Assembly (NCBI GenBank): GCA_018398585.1
Contig: JAGTTD010000013.1
Coordinates: 31,203,131 to 31,267,130 of the forward strand
Length of the DNA: 64,000 nt
From: Simmondsia chinensis
Taxonomy: Eukaryota > Streptophyta > Magnoliopsida > Caryophyllales > Simmondsiaceae
Direction of reading: 5' to 3'
A program made the position numbers and the translations under genes. This document shows, piece after piece, positions 44,378 through 56,071 of the stretch (within the stretch, counting starts at the first letter, position 1; each line of letters opens with the position of its first letter). Below the pieces are notes generated by a model, which made no database searches, was not told the origin of the DNA, and saw only the letters and a program-made list of their open reading frames with translations.

Positions 44378-44690
44378 TATTTACGTCAAAGATCTATGTA
44401 TTTTGTTATATTATGTCGATTTAGTCCTCATATTTTTAATAAAATTTTTAATCGGTCAACAATGAGTTAGGTTAAATTGAGTTAATAGATGAATTTATAA
44501 TAAGTTATTCGTATCTAATATAATTTTTTCGTTCAAAATTACGTCATTAACTTAATTTAAATTTGACCAAAGGACTAAATTGACACATTCTAAATAATTT
44601 ATGAACTAAATTGGCAGAATTAAAAGTATAAGGGCTAAATTGACATAATAGGCAAAGTATAGAAACATTTGATATAAATAACCCAACTAG
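44378..44690. mobile_element. Mutator-type MITE, worn
   Basis: GATTATTTACGTCAAAGATC at the left and ATTTGATATAAATAACCC at the right, with TCGATTTAGTCCTC and GGACTAAATTGACACA inside. A second partial right end (GGGACCTTTGGTGTAAATAACCC) follows at 44796-44815; both are followed by AACTAGTC, indicating a small duplication of the flank. Confidence 0.6.
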
Positions 44691-44829
44691 TCTTATCCCG
44701 TGCGATGCATAGATGATATTTATATTTTTAAATATAATTTATATATAATTACATTGAAGTCTTCTATATAAATATTAAATTGTTAAAGTATAGGGACCTT
44801 TGGTGTAAATAACCCAACTAGTCATATAT

Positions 44830-46174
44830 ACTCTGCAAAAGTACATAGTAAAAATATTGAATTTCTCTTTTGTCCCCCTATAACCTGGAATATTAAACGA
44901 CCCTCTTTTAGAATTGCTTATATTAGATTTTTTTTTTTTTTATGACACCCTTTAGAATTGCTTGAATTAGATTTTAGAGGCTTTCGGGGAGGGGGGTACT
45001 TATCAATAATACATAGAAGATAGAAGATATGTTATTTACACTAAGGCCTGTGGATTTGCAATTCCAATTTCAATTTTGATGGAATTGAAATTATGGTAGA
45101 ACTTAAATTCGATTGTTTAAAGGAATTGGAAGTCGAAATTATAATTACATAATAATTCGAATCTTAAAGAGTTTTAGATTAATTGAGTTGAAGTATTTCC
45201 AGTTTTAAATCAACTGTAGTTGGATTTTGGTTGGAGTGGCTCACATTACATTCAAGTTATTATGGTCGGAGCGATTCAATTTGAGTTCGAGTTATTTGAT
45301 TTTTGAGTCAAATCGGGGAGAGTACGGAGGCGAATTGTTTGGTATTCAAGTTATCTCGAATTTTCAGTTCATCGGGTTAGGCCTTTTTGAGATTCGAGCC
45401 AATGATGATCGGGTTTTAGTTCATTTAGGTCATTTCAAACTCGAATCATCTTAGTTTGGAGACAAATGAGTTGTATCATTCCAAATTTCAAGTCATCTTA
45501 AACTGAGTTTGAGATGGGTCGGATCGTTTTTTTGCATGGATCATATTAAGTTTTGGATCAATTTGGTTAGGTTATTTCCACTTCGACTCATCTTGTTTAC
45601 ATTACATTCAAGTCAAATAGTTTCATTTTCTATATTTGAGTATACTCATCTTACGGGGTCCAAGACGGGCCATATAGTATAAGACATCTCTGGTCGCCAC
45701 TATTCGAGCCACCAAAATAGGAATAGTATCAAGCTTTCTCGAGCCAGCAAGGAGCATTTCCTTTTAATGATCACGAATAATGAAACTGCAGATGTAGTGT
45801 CACCTTGTTTCGAGCTGTCAAAATTCACCTTAAATCATCCGACCGGAGGAGAGTTCCAATAAATCATGTAGTCTCTACTAGACTTTCTAGGTCTCAACTT
45901 AATAATCATGCAATCAGACTCCTAATCCACTTGGTTGCACAGAGTCCATTCAAGGTGCACATGCTTTGCGAAAATAATCAGTTTGCGAGGATTAGATTAA
46001 ATCTCAAAACACCAAGTAGTTTTTATTTTTTCCATTTACCAACAAAATAAAATAAAGCGTACAAGAGCATCACAACCCCTGCCACCTCTCAACCCACTAC
46101 ACCTATAGAACGCATTAATAAATTGTGGTCGGCTTGGCAACAGATCCAACGAACGAATGTCACGGGTGATTTTT
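44830..46174. other. intergenic, no gene recognised
   Basis: 45.05-45.66 kb has repeating TTTGAGTTCGAGTTATTTG/TCGGGT-like words typical of decayed repeats. Short ORFs here lack recognisable motifs. Confidence 0.45.
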
Positions 46175-46179
46175 CATAC

Positions 46180-47160
46180 TGTTAAGTTTTAGGTCGTATT
46201 CCTAGGGTTTAAACTGATTAACTTTCGATCTTGAAAAATCGACAATAACAACAAACATTCAACACTTCAGATCTTGTTCAAGAAACCTGTAACTGTAGTC
46301 TAGCAAGATTCATCCAACACCGAACACATGCACAAAGAACACAGCGACAACAACAAGATTTTTAGGTGGTTCAGCCTTTAAATAAGGACCTACTCCACGG
46401 CTATCTATTTCTAGGGAAGTCTATCCACTATAAGTTGAGTTCAAGTATTACAGACCAAAATTCAACGATATACAACTTTATACAAACAGATCCTTAAGGC
46501 TTCTAAGACAGAAACCTCAAGACGAACGAAATAAAGAGTAAGGGAAGAGAAAGCTCACAACCGAAGCCTACGAGGCTTCATACGTGCTCCAAACTACCAA
46601 GATTTGAACGAGCAAGCCTTAACACCCACGGATTTCCTCAATCGTCTCAAGATCGCCTCAAATCGCCAGAGAAAAAAGAGAATAGGCGGTGGCTGATGAG
46701 AAACAGAGAGAAAATGAGCAAAGCGTACGTCTAACCCTAAAAGGGTCGGTATATATAGGCAAATGCAACCTGATCCGTGGCAAGGCAAACTGGTTCAATC
46801 TCGACCGTTTGTACAATCCAGATCAACGGTCCATATAAGCCCACAAGAAACACAAACAATACTCCCCGATGGCTGACGCGTGTCAGCCATCTACAACAGA
46901 ATCGGTTAGCTTCCTTTAGAAGCTTCGGTCAGCGGGCAGTGGCACGGGCAGGTAAAACAGGCACGCGGGTAGGGGCAGCAGAGTCATTTTACCACATGAC
47001 TTTTAACTGAATTTAATAACCTGCTGATATAATATTTTCTACCTAAAAAATACAACTTGTGCCTCTAAAAAGTTACAACATTTGATCTATAATATTTGAA
47101 CAATTCTTGACTTAAATTTTCTTGACATAGTTAAGTCATATATGGACCAATTTTACAACA
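46180..47160 (-). mobile_element. copia 3' LTR
   Basis: 981 bp. On the minus strand it begins TGTTGTAAAATTGG and ends CTTAACA. A TATA-like GCCTATATATACC lies at ~46748-46760, and CCGTGGAGTAGG...GAACCACCTAAAAATCTTG (46403-46345) is the usual copia R-U5 block. Confidence 0.88.
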
Positions 47161-47173
47161 ATTCTCCACCTTG
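47161..47173 (-). other. polypurine tract
   Basis: AAGGTGGAGAAT on the minus strand immediately upstream of the 3' LTR, the plus-strand primer site for cDNA synthesis. Confidence 0.85.
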
Positions 47174-47235
47174 GTATCTATATGGGTTAACTACTAGACA
47201 TTCCCTAGTAATAGGAGCAAAACACATTGGGTTCG

Positions 47236-50200
47236 TCATCCATGATCCCAATTACTTTGAACCAAGTTAATACATTTAAGTAACTTGTCCAAAGTCAAAA
47301 TTTTTGTGCCCATATCCACTGGATTTTCAGCAGTACAGATTTTTCGCAGTTCAACAGTGTTCCTTTCAAGCATGTCGTTTACAAATTCCTCTTGACAGCT
47401 AAGTGCTTAGTCCTATCATGAAACACGGGGTTTTTACACAATACAAGGGCTGATTGACTGTCCGAAAACAGTGCGGGAGGCCCGTTATCAAGGTTTATTT
47501 CTGACAGTAAGCCTCTCAGCCAGACAGCCTCTTTTATGGCTTCTGTGAGGGCCTCAAATTCAGCCTCAGTGGTCGACAGCACAGTCACAGGCTGCAACTT
47601 AGACTTCCAACAAATAACTCCACCATTTAAAGTGTAAATGTAAGCACTAGTGGACCTCCTTTTATCTACATCTCCCCCAAAGTCAGAATCGGTGTAACCT
47701 ATCAATATAAGGTCCGTTTTTGTCCGGCCAAAAGTAAGTCCCAGTTTATAGGTTTATTTAATGTACCTTAACAGCCACTTAACTCCATCCCAATGTTCCT
47801 TTCCTGGGTTACTCATAAACCTAGACAAAACACTTAAAGGGAAAGCTAAGTCTGGACGTGTGCAAGTCATAGCATACATTAAGGAACCTATAACATATGG
47901 GACTCTTTCCATCCGTTTCTTTTCTATCTTATTTGTGGGACACTGTTGAACTGTATACTTATACTGACTTGCTAAGGGCAATTTTACAGGTTTACATTCA
48001 GACATGTTGAATCTAACCAATACCTTTGTTGAGATAAGTGCACTGTTCCAGCTGCTGGATCCCTGGTAATTTTCATACCAAGTATCTTCTTGGCCTTCCC
48101 TAGATCTTTCATATCGAACTCAGTACAAAGCGTTAGTTTCAAATCATTAATATGGTTCATGGATTTACTGGCCAGCAGCATATCATCCACATAAATCAGC
48201 AAATACAGTGCATCAACAGTATCAGCATGTTTATAATAAAAACAAGTGTCATGTATTGATCTACTAAAGCCCCTACTTCTTATAAATTGGTCAAAACGTT
48301 TGTACCATTGCCTAGGGGATTGTTTTAAGCCATACAAAGACCTCTTAAGTAGACAAACATGGTTCTCATGGTTTGGTTCAATAAAGCCCTCAGGTTGGGC
48401 TATAACGATTTCCTCATCCAGCTCACCATGAAGGAAAGCTGTTGTAACATCCATTTGTTCCAGAAATAGGCTAAACTTAGCCGTTAGTGCCATAAGTATT
48501 CTTATAGTTGTGTGCTTAACAACGGGAGAAAAAATCTCATTATAGTCTACCCCTTCTTTTTATGAAAAATCTTTTGCAACTAATCTAGCCTTGAACCTTG
48601 GCTGTCCAGATGATGTATCGGGTTCTTTTACCTTATAAATCCACTTAGAACCTACCAACTTCCTATCCATTGGTTTAGGAATCAAAACCCAAGTTTTGTT
48701 CCTTTTGAGGCTCTCCATTTCCTCTGTCATGGCTTTGAGCCACTATTCAGAGGCAACCCCACTAATAGCCTGAGTATAAGTGAGAGGATCTGATTCTACA
48801 TACTCTAGGGCAGTATTTAGGGCAAATGCAATACAATCAGCACTGCCAAACCTGACTGGTGCCCTAATTTCTCTCCTCTCCCTATCCCTAGCTAGTTGGT
48901 AGTTTGATAGGTCCGTTTGTTCAATTGTTTCTTGAGGTTCAGTGCTCCCTTCAGCACTGTCGGTCACCTCTTCCTCAGGATTTAAGGTCTGATTTTTCTG
49001 GTATATAGGCTTTGGTGGGCTGATCTCGAACTCATAGAGTTCAGGATTAAACTTCCTAGGGTTGGAGGAAGTGGCTGCCGTACCAGCAGCCACTATTTTC
49101 TCCAAGTAAGGCATTTCCTCTTCATTAAAGGTCACATCCCTACTAATTATGATTTTGGTCCTGTTTCCATCCCTAACACCCACCCTATACCCCTTTACAC
49201 CATCCAGATAGCCTAGAAAAACACCTTTTACAACCCTGGGTTCAAGTTTTCCTTCAGATTGATGTGCATACGCAGCACATCCAAAAACCTTTAAAATAGA
49301 ATAGTCGCTTGTTTTTCCAGTCCATTTTTCCTCAGGGGTTTTAAAGTCAATTGCAGAGGAGGGAGTTCTATTAATTAGATAACATGCAGTAGCTACAGCC
49401 TCCCCCCAAAAGTTTTTACCAAGTCCTGATGCAAATAACATGCATCTTACCCTGTCTTGGATCGTACGGTTCATTCTTTCAACTAGTCCATTTTGTTGGG
49501 GAGTTTTCCTAACAGTGTTGTGTCTTTTAATACCATTTTGAGCACATAACTATCAAATTCAGTGTTTATATATTCAAGTCTGTTATCAGTTCTAAGTACA
49601 TTAATCTTCCTACCTGTTTGATTTTCTATGAGGTTCTTCCACCTAAGAAAGGCACTAAAATATTCATCCTTTGTTTTAAGTAGGTAAACCCAAACCTTCC
49701 TAGAGAAATCATCTACCATAGATAGGAAGTAGTATGTTCCACCTAAAGTGGGTACCCTTGCTGGTCCCCACAGGTCAGAATGGATATAGTCTACCGGTGA
49801 CTTAGTTATATGGATTCCAGATTTAAAAGATAGTTTATGATGTTTTCCAAATATGCATGACTCACAGAAATCAGGTTTAGACACATAACCACCCCCCCCA
49901 ACAGCCCCCTCTTGTTCAGCTCATTCAGACCCCTCTCTGATACATGTCCTAATCTTTTGTGCCAAAGGTTGGTTAGGTCAGTTTTCTCTACAATAGAGCA
50001 GCCAGCAGGAACTACGTCACCTCTAAGCACATATAGACCGTTCTTGACCTCTCCTCTTAGCATTACAAGGGAACCCTTAAGGACCTTCATTACCCCTTGT
50101 TGTGCCTTTAAGGTCATACCAGCCTGGTCTAATTGTCCTAGAGAAATTAGGCTCCTTCTAAGTTCAGGCACATGCCTAACTCCCTTGAGGGTCAAGTCAA

Positions 50201-51263
50201 TCCCATTTGACCCTTTAACCCTAACTGACCCTATCCTAACTACTTGGCATCCGTGGTTATTTCCCAACAGCACCTTTCCCCCAGCTACAGTCCGGTATTC
50301 AGTAAAGAAGGATCTATCTGAAGTCATATGGAAGCTACACCCTGAGTCTAGAACCCACTCATGTGTAGTTTGGTCTGTGGATACTACTAATACTTCAGCG
50401 GAGTCATATCCGTCATTAAATTCAGTGTTTTCAGTTGTGCCGTTAAACTTTCTTTGGTAATCTGGACAGTATCTTTTAATGTGTCCTAGTTTACCACACT
50501 TATAGCATTTTACTTTACTACAATCTCTTCTAGGTCTTGAACTAGATCTATTTCGACTCTTACTTCTTCTCCTATCTTTATTGTTGTAGTTATTATGGTT
50601 GTTATGATTGTTATGGTTGTTATGGTTGTTTTGAGTCTTTGTCCTACCCCTGACTGACAGCCCTTCCCCACTGTTACTGGTTGGTGGGTACTTCCCTTCC
50701 TTCCTAAGTTCTAGGATCTTGGATCTTAGGGCCTTTGTAACGTCTTTCAGTGCTACAGTGTCACGTTCATATCTTAGTGTGTCTTTAAAGGACCTAAGAT
50801 ATTTAGGTAAGGCACATAGCAACAATACAGCCAAAAATTCATCAGCAACAGTAACTTTAACGTTTTCTAGATCTTGACAGATTTTATGGAACTCATCTAT
50901 AGAGTCCTCTAGGGGTTTAGTCTCACTCACGTTAAAGGTGAAAAGGGATTCCATGCACAACATCCTATTGGACAATGACTCAAACTTATAGATTTCCTCT
51001 AACTTAGCTCATATATCTGCTACGGTCTTTTCAGAGCGGATCTGATTAAGTACCGAGTTATCAAGACTAAGTAATAAAGAAGCACAAGCTTTATGTTCGA
51101 TTTCTACTTTCTCCTTTTCAGTTAGATAAGTTGGTTGATCCTTTTCGGGCAAAAGTGCAGTTCCAGCACCTTGTGCCATAAGGATTGCTTTCATTTTTAA
51201 TTTCTATAGATTGAAATCATTCCTACCGTCAAACCTTTCAATATCAACCCTAGCAGACGCCAT
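47236..51263 (-). pseudogene. Ty1-copia gag-pol
   Basis: Start ATG at 51263-51261 (MASARVDIERFDG), stop TGA at 47238-47236. Order: gag; zinc knuckle CYKCGKLGHIKRYC (~50520-50475); protease WVLDSGCSFHMT (~50360); GAG-pre-integrase; integrase with CESCIFGKHHK, HSDLWGP, FLSMVDDFSRKVWVY and RTDNRLEY (~49884-49480); RT with QMDVTTAFLHGEL, SLYGLKQSPRQWY and YVDDM (~48195); RNase H with YTDSDFGGD, STTEAEF and LFSDSQSA (~47700-47400). Integrase before RT defines copia. Breaks: TGG-to-TAG stop at ~51207, TGG-to-TGA stop at ~51010, frame change in a C-run at ~49887, frame loss near 49520, ~48560 and ~48000, a TAA near 47756, and a small deletion with frameshift at ~47380. Confidence 0.93.
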
Positions 51264-51291
51264 GCTGTTTCTTTAAGGTAAAGAACCTGAA

Positions 51292-51303
51292 GCTCTGATA
51301 CCA
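51292..51303 (-). other. primer binding site, tRNA-iMet
   Basis: TGGTATCAGAGC on the minus strand, complementary to the 3' end of initiator tRNA-Met. The sequence on its upstream side is not a normal LTR 3' end. Confidence 0.9.
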
Positions 51304-51346
51304 CTTAATAAGTTTAAACCCGAGGAATACGACCTAAAACTTAACA
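51304..51346 (+). repeat. inverted U5 terminus in place of the 5' LTR
   Basis: The plus-strand view ends GACCTAAAACTTAACA, as does the minus-strand U5 end of the 3' LTR. The two are therefore inverted copies at the two ends of the element, matching at 40 of 42 positions with 46180-46221. U3 and R of the 5' LTR are absent. Confidence 0.9.
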
Positions 51347-51351
51347 CACAC

Positions 51352-51624
51352 TATTGAAGAATGAGGGAAATCGTTCTTGATCTTTTTTTTTTTAAATATA
51401 TTGGATTTTTTATGTCTGTATATTTATTCAAATCGATCTTTTATCACATTCTTTATTCAGAATATTTTCTAATATTTATAAGTTGATCAAAATTGACCCC
51501 TATTGTGTTTTTTTTAATTCAAAAAGTTTCTCATATTTCATTATCTGATAATTAATACTATTTAAAAATTAAAAGATAATAGATCAATTTTATTATAAAA
51601 TAAAGTATAAGAGACTATTTAAAA
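51352..51624. other. AT-rich spacer, host of the RTE insertion
   Basis: No gene. Contains the dispersed repeat with GATCAATTTTATTATAAAATAAAG and GACTATTTAAAAAA words also seen at 21.3-21.6 and 62.76-62.9 kb. Confidence 0.5.
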
Positions 51625-52179
51625 AAAAAAGGATGAGAGATTACAACAACAACAACAACAACAATAGCAACAACAATTCTAGTACCTCAAGGGCTCCCAC
51701 CTAAGTGAGGTCTTTGGGGGTGGATGTATGCAGCCTTTCCCCTTTAGGGTGAAGGGAGGCTGTTTCCGAGGACCCCCACCCTGAGAAGCTTGTCGTCATG
51801 GGAGCATGGAAGCCTATAAGCAAAAGAGCAACGAAGCATAAGAGCAGGACATAGCATAAAACAGGCATTACGAAGCAAAGCTCCATAGAAGACAATTGCA
51901 AGGCAAATCAAAGGCATGGAAGTGCTCAAGTACACCAATCTACAAATAAGTGCTCTAATACGTACGCCAAAGAGGAAGTCAAGACACCTAGAAACACTAG
52001 TGTAAGCCGTAAAGAATACACTCCTCTATGCCGCTACATCGGCTATCCCATTGCTAGCCCTCCACCGAGCTCTATCTAAGGCCATCTCCTGCCGTAGGTT
52101 TAGGTGGGTGAGGTCCTATCGAATCGTCTTCTCCATCTCTTCTTTGGTCTGCCTCTCCCTCTCCGCCCTAGTGTCGTAT

Positions 52180-54960
52180 GGAGCTACTCGCATCTCCTGA
52201 CTGGAGCGGTGGCTAGTCTCCTCCTAACATGACCGAACCACCTCAAACGTTGCTCCCTTAATTTATCCTGAATCGATGCGACGCCCAATTTTCCTCTTAC
52301 GACGTCGTTCCTGATCCTACCCTCCCTCGCGTGTCCACACATCCATCGCAGCATCCTCATCCCCGCGACCTTCATCTTCTATGTATGATGTTGTTTCATT
52401 GGCCAACACTTAGTCCCATAAGACATAGCCAGTCTCACTACCGTCTTGTAGTATTTCCCCTTTAGCTTTAATGGGAACCTTCTGTCGCAAAGTACCGCCG
52501 AAGCCATCCTCCATTTATGCCAGCCTACTTTAATCCGGTTGTTGACATCCTCGTCCACTTCGCCGTTGTGCTGAACCATGGAACCCAAGTATCTGAAACT
52601 CTATTTTCTCTGTATGGTCTCAGATCCTACCTTGATGTCTACTATGTTGGTCGTGTTTTCGATACCGAACATAAGTTCCATGTACTCGGTCTTGGATCTA
52701 TTGATCTGTAAGCCCTTTGATTCCAATACCCTTCTCCATAATTCCAGCTTCTTGTTTACCTCTTCTCGAGATTCCCCTATCAAAACTATGTCATTTGCGA
52801 AAAGTATGCACCAAGGCATATCCCCTTAGACGTGCCTAGTGAGCTCATCCATTACCATAATGAACAGAAAGGGACTCAAGGCAGATCCTTGGTGTACCCC
52901 TACTGTTACTGGGAAAGCTCCTGTCTCTCCTTCCGATGTATGCACATTAGTTTGTGCATTGTCATTCATGTCTCTAGTGGCCCTAATATATGGCACCAGA
53001 ATGCCTTTCCTAGCCAGCATCTTCCATAGGACCCCTCTTGACACTCTGTCATATGCCTTCTCCATATCAATGAAAACCATATGGAGATCATTTTGTCTCT
53101 CCTTGTATCGCTCTATTGTCTACCTTAGGAGGTGATGGCTTTTATTGTTGATCTTCCGGGCATAAATCCAAATTGGTTCACGGACACCTCTGTCAGTTGT
53201 CGTAACCTCCTCTCTATGATCCGCTCCCATAGCTTTAGAGTGTGGCATATTAGTTTAATACCCCGATAGTTGGCGCAACTCTGGATGTCGCCTTTATTCT
53301 TATAGATCATGATCAATATGCTCTTCCTCCATTCGTCAGGCATCTTTTTCCCCAGAAGGATTTGATTAAATAATTTAGTCAGCCAACCTATGCCCCTCTA
53401 TCCAAGGCATTCCCATGCCTCTATGGGTTTTCCATTTAGGCCAACTGTTTTACTCCTTCTCATATGTTTCAAGGCTTCCTTTACTTCGTCGGATGTAATC
53501 CACCTGCATTGGCAGTTGTTTTGGCGCTCTGCACATGTTTGGTGTCCATCTAAGTATATCCCAGTATCCCCTTGATCGTTGAGCAAATCGTGAAAGTAAG
53601 CTCTCCATCTAGCTTTAATTTGTTCCTTGTCAATGAGTACCTGTCCATCTTCCCCTCTTATGCTCTTTATTCTGTCCAAGTCCCTCGTATTTCTTTCTTC
53701 CGTTTTGGCAATTTTATATATGTCCTTGGCTCCCTCCTCGGTGTCCATCCTTTTGTAGAAATCCTCATAGGCTCTTGATTGCGCTTCTCTGACTGCTCTC
53801 ATTGCTTCTTTCTTAGCTTGCTGATACTGATGTTGCTTGTCCTTGTCACCACTACTTTCTCATTCCTTGAAGCAGTCTCATTTGGCCTTAATCTTCTCTT
53901 GTACCTCCTCACACCACCACCAGTACTCTCTGTTGTTGGTGCCCCTCCCTTTGACATGCCCAAAACTTCACTTGCTAGTCCTCTGATCTTCTGTGCCAAT
54001 TGGTTCCACATTTGGTTGATATCTCCCTCCAAATCCCACTCAATTTCCGAAGCTGCTCTTTCCTTATAGACGATATACTTCTCCCCCTTCAAATCCCTCC
54101 AACAAATATGTTTTTGGTAGGGTTTCCTAGTTCTTTTGGCCCTCTTATTGGCCATTAGATCAACACACAACACCTTATGTTGTGTGGAAAGGTCTTCCCC
54201 CGGGATTACCTTACAATCCCTGCAATCTCTCTGTGCCCTTCTTCTTAATAGTATGTAGTCAATATGGGTTCTTATTGCCCCGCTTTGATACGTAATGATA
54301 TACTCATCACGCTTTCTATAGAAGGTGTTGGCAATTGTTAGCTCGTAATTGACCGCAAAGTCTAGAAGCGCTTTGCCTTCTGCATTCCTAGCTCCAAAAC
54401 CAAATCCTCCATGGTACGATGCGTAGCCATCCACGGTCCTGCAAGCATGCCCGTTGAAATCCCCGCAGATCACCACTTATTCGGTTTGGGGTATGCCTTG
54501 AATCATTATGCCTAAGTCCTCCTCGAATGTTGCCTTCTCGTGCTCAGTTAGTCCAGTCTGAGGTGCATAGGCACTGATGACGTTCCATATCTCCCCTTCT
54601 AGGACCATCTTGATGGCTGTGATCTTATCGTCGGTCCTGGACACTTTTAACTACTCTATCCTTGAGACTGCTATCCACAATGATGCTTCATTCCTGCCTC
54701 TGACCTTGCCCACATACCACAACTTATATCCCAACACATCTTTGGCTTCCATGCCAACCCATTTAGTCTCTTGCAGATAAAGGATGTTGATCCTTCTCTT
54801 CATCATCATTTGCGCCACCTCGAAGCCCTTCTTTGTTCGTGTCCCAACATTTGGGCCACCTCAAAGGCCTTCTTTCTTTTGCTTCTCCCTCTCCCTCCCC
54901 AACCCCTTTGAAGATGGCCTCAAGTTTTGAGTTCCATAACTAGTGTTGTTCATCCACTAG
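52180..54960 (-). pseudogene. RTE LINE ORF (endonuclease-RT), broken
   Basis: Reading from high to low coordinates: decayed APE endonuclease start (~54850-54480), then VVICGDFNGH (~54470), THIDYILLRRR (~54250), STQHKVLCVDL, linker, RT motifs ANYRGIKL (~53265), QFGFMPGRST (~53165), VFIDMEKAYDRV (~53070), GVHQGSALSPFLFI (~52880), FANDIVLIGE (~52800) and a C-terminal part with [19 protein letters not shown] and [10 protein letters not shown] (~52225). The catalytic RT motif reads FAND, not FADD, so even an unbroken copy would be inactive. Stops and frame changes occur near 54476, 53800, 53400, 53120, 52825, 52600 and 52378. Confidence 0.9.
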
Positions 54961-55199
54961 CTGTCACTATCTCAAGGAAAATAATATGGAACAAGAAGCA
55001 CATTAAAGCACATAGGGGTGTACCTACCACCACAAAATCACGATAATAAACCGCAGTCAATAACAATCAAATCCATAGTGTTCAAAGTAGTAAAGACAGG
55101 CAGTGCGAAAATCAAAATAATGATACTCAACAACAGCAGTTAAATACTTAAATGCTACCCTACAGTAGTAAAGGATGGGTCAAACCCGGTGGAGGTGCG

Positions 55200-55837
55200 T
55201 AGTCGAGAATATACCCTGTCTAATACTTACCTGGGCCCACTTGTTGCTGCAGGCTGTGTCGGTGGGCTTCGGTTTGGGTCAGGGACGGTTGGTTTTGGGT
55301 TATCCAAGGTTTGGGTGAGGTAAGGGTTGAGGTCTAGTTAGGATTTACGTTTAGTTTGAAGTTCGGGTCTAAGGTAGTGGTGGTGGTGGTGATTGGGTGG
55401 TGGTTGTGGGGGTTGTGTTAGCTCAAGGTGGGTGTGGAGGTGGAAGTGCAGGTGAGTCGGCGAGGTGGTGAGTGGGGGTGGTGGTGGTGTTGGGGAGGTG
55501 AGGGCGGGTGGTAAGTAGAAGGTTTGACGTAGTTGGATTGGGAGGTGGGGTGTGAAGGTTCAACGGGGGGTGGTGGTGGTGGTGGTGCGTCGCTGTAGGG
55601 TGTGCTTCGCAATGGAGAAGTAAGGTCGAGCTAGGGGGTGGCGAGGGGAGCTAAAGGAGGGGTTGCGTTGCAGTGGCCGGCGGCGGGTTGTCGTCGTTGA
55701 GGTGGCGTCGCCAGCGGTGGTATCTCGGTGTTTGTCGGCGAGATTGCCGACGTTGGATGGGACAAGGGAACGTTGGGGGGCGTTCGATGGGACAGGGATA
55801 GGTGCGTCGGAGGAGAGAGAGAGAGAAATTTTAATAT
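55200..55837 (-). other. RTE 5' leader, Pro/His-like G-rich region
   Basis: Strongly G-rich on the plus strand (repeated GGTGGTGGTGG) within the RTE boundaries. Open frames through it are low-complexity (Pro, His, Ser) and are not convincing proteins. It reads best as the untranslated leader/promoter of the LINE. Confidence 0.6.
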
Positions 55838-56071
55838 AAAAAAAGATGAGAGATTAAGAACCTAATTTACGAGTTTTTTTTTTTTGAAAAATCCTTTTCT
55901 TAAGAAAATTATTTTTAAATAGAAGTAAAATAATGTTTCTCATTTAAAGGAGAAGCATAAATAAAAACTAAAAATTATAGATATGCCTACTGAAAACAAT
56001 TTTTACAATATTTTTTCTAAGAAAAGTCATTATAATAGATAGTTTTTTTTCCCACTTTTGCCAAATATATC

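Larger units (their letters stand above)
46175..51351 (-). mobile_element. Ty1-copia retrotransposon with U5 sequence at both ends
   Basis: Element 46180-51346 between near-matching 5-mers CATAC (46175-46179) and CACAC (51347-51351). Minus-strand order: 43-bp terminal piece, primer binding site, gag-pol, polypurine tract, 3' LTR. The right terminus should be a ~980 bp LTR. Instead it is only a short sequence that is the reverse complement of the U5 end of the 3' LTR (40 of 42 bases). Coding sequence is broken by stops and frameshifts, so it is inactive. Confidence 0.88.
51625..55856 (-). mobile_element. RTE-clade LINE, near full length, 19-bp TSD
   Basis: Element ~51644-55837 on the minus strand. 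Its 3' end is a TTG/CAA microsatellite at 51644-51676 preceded by the family 3' tail; its 5' end is a C/G-skewed leader. The flanks AAAAAAGGATGAGAGATTA (51625-51643) and AAAAAAAGATGAGAGATTA (55838-55856) form a 19-bp target duplication with one mismatch, so the copy is not 5' truncated. A (TTG)n tail instead of poly(A) and the short single ORF fit plant RTE elements. It is the source type of the small tail fragments elsewhere in the window. Confidence 0.9.

Noticed and set aside
50580..50640. possible CRISPR-like short repeats (GTTATGGTTGTTATG)
   Set aside because: Simple codon repeat encoding Asn/His (NNHNNH) in copia gag; there are no spacers.
55418..55612. Pro/His-rich 64-aa ORF
   Set aside because: Product of GGT/CCA simple repeats in the RTE 5' leader, inside the element boundaries.
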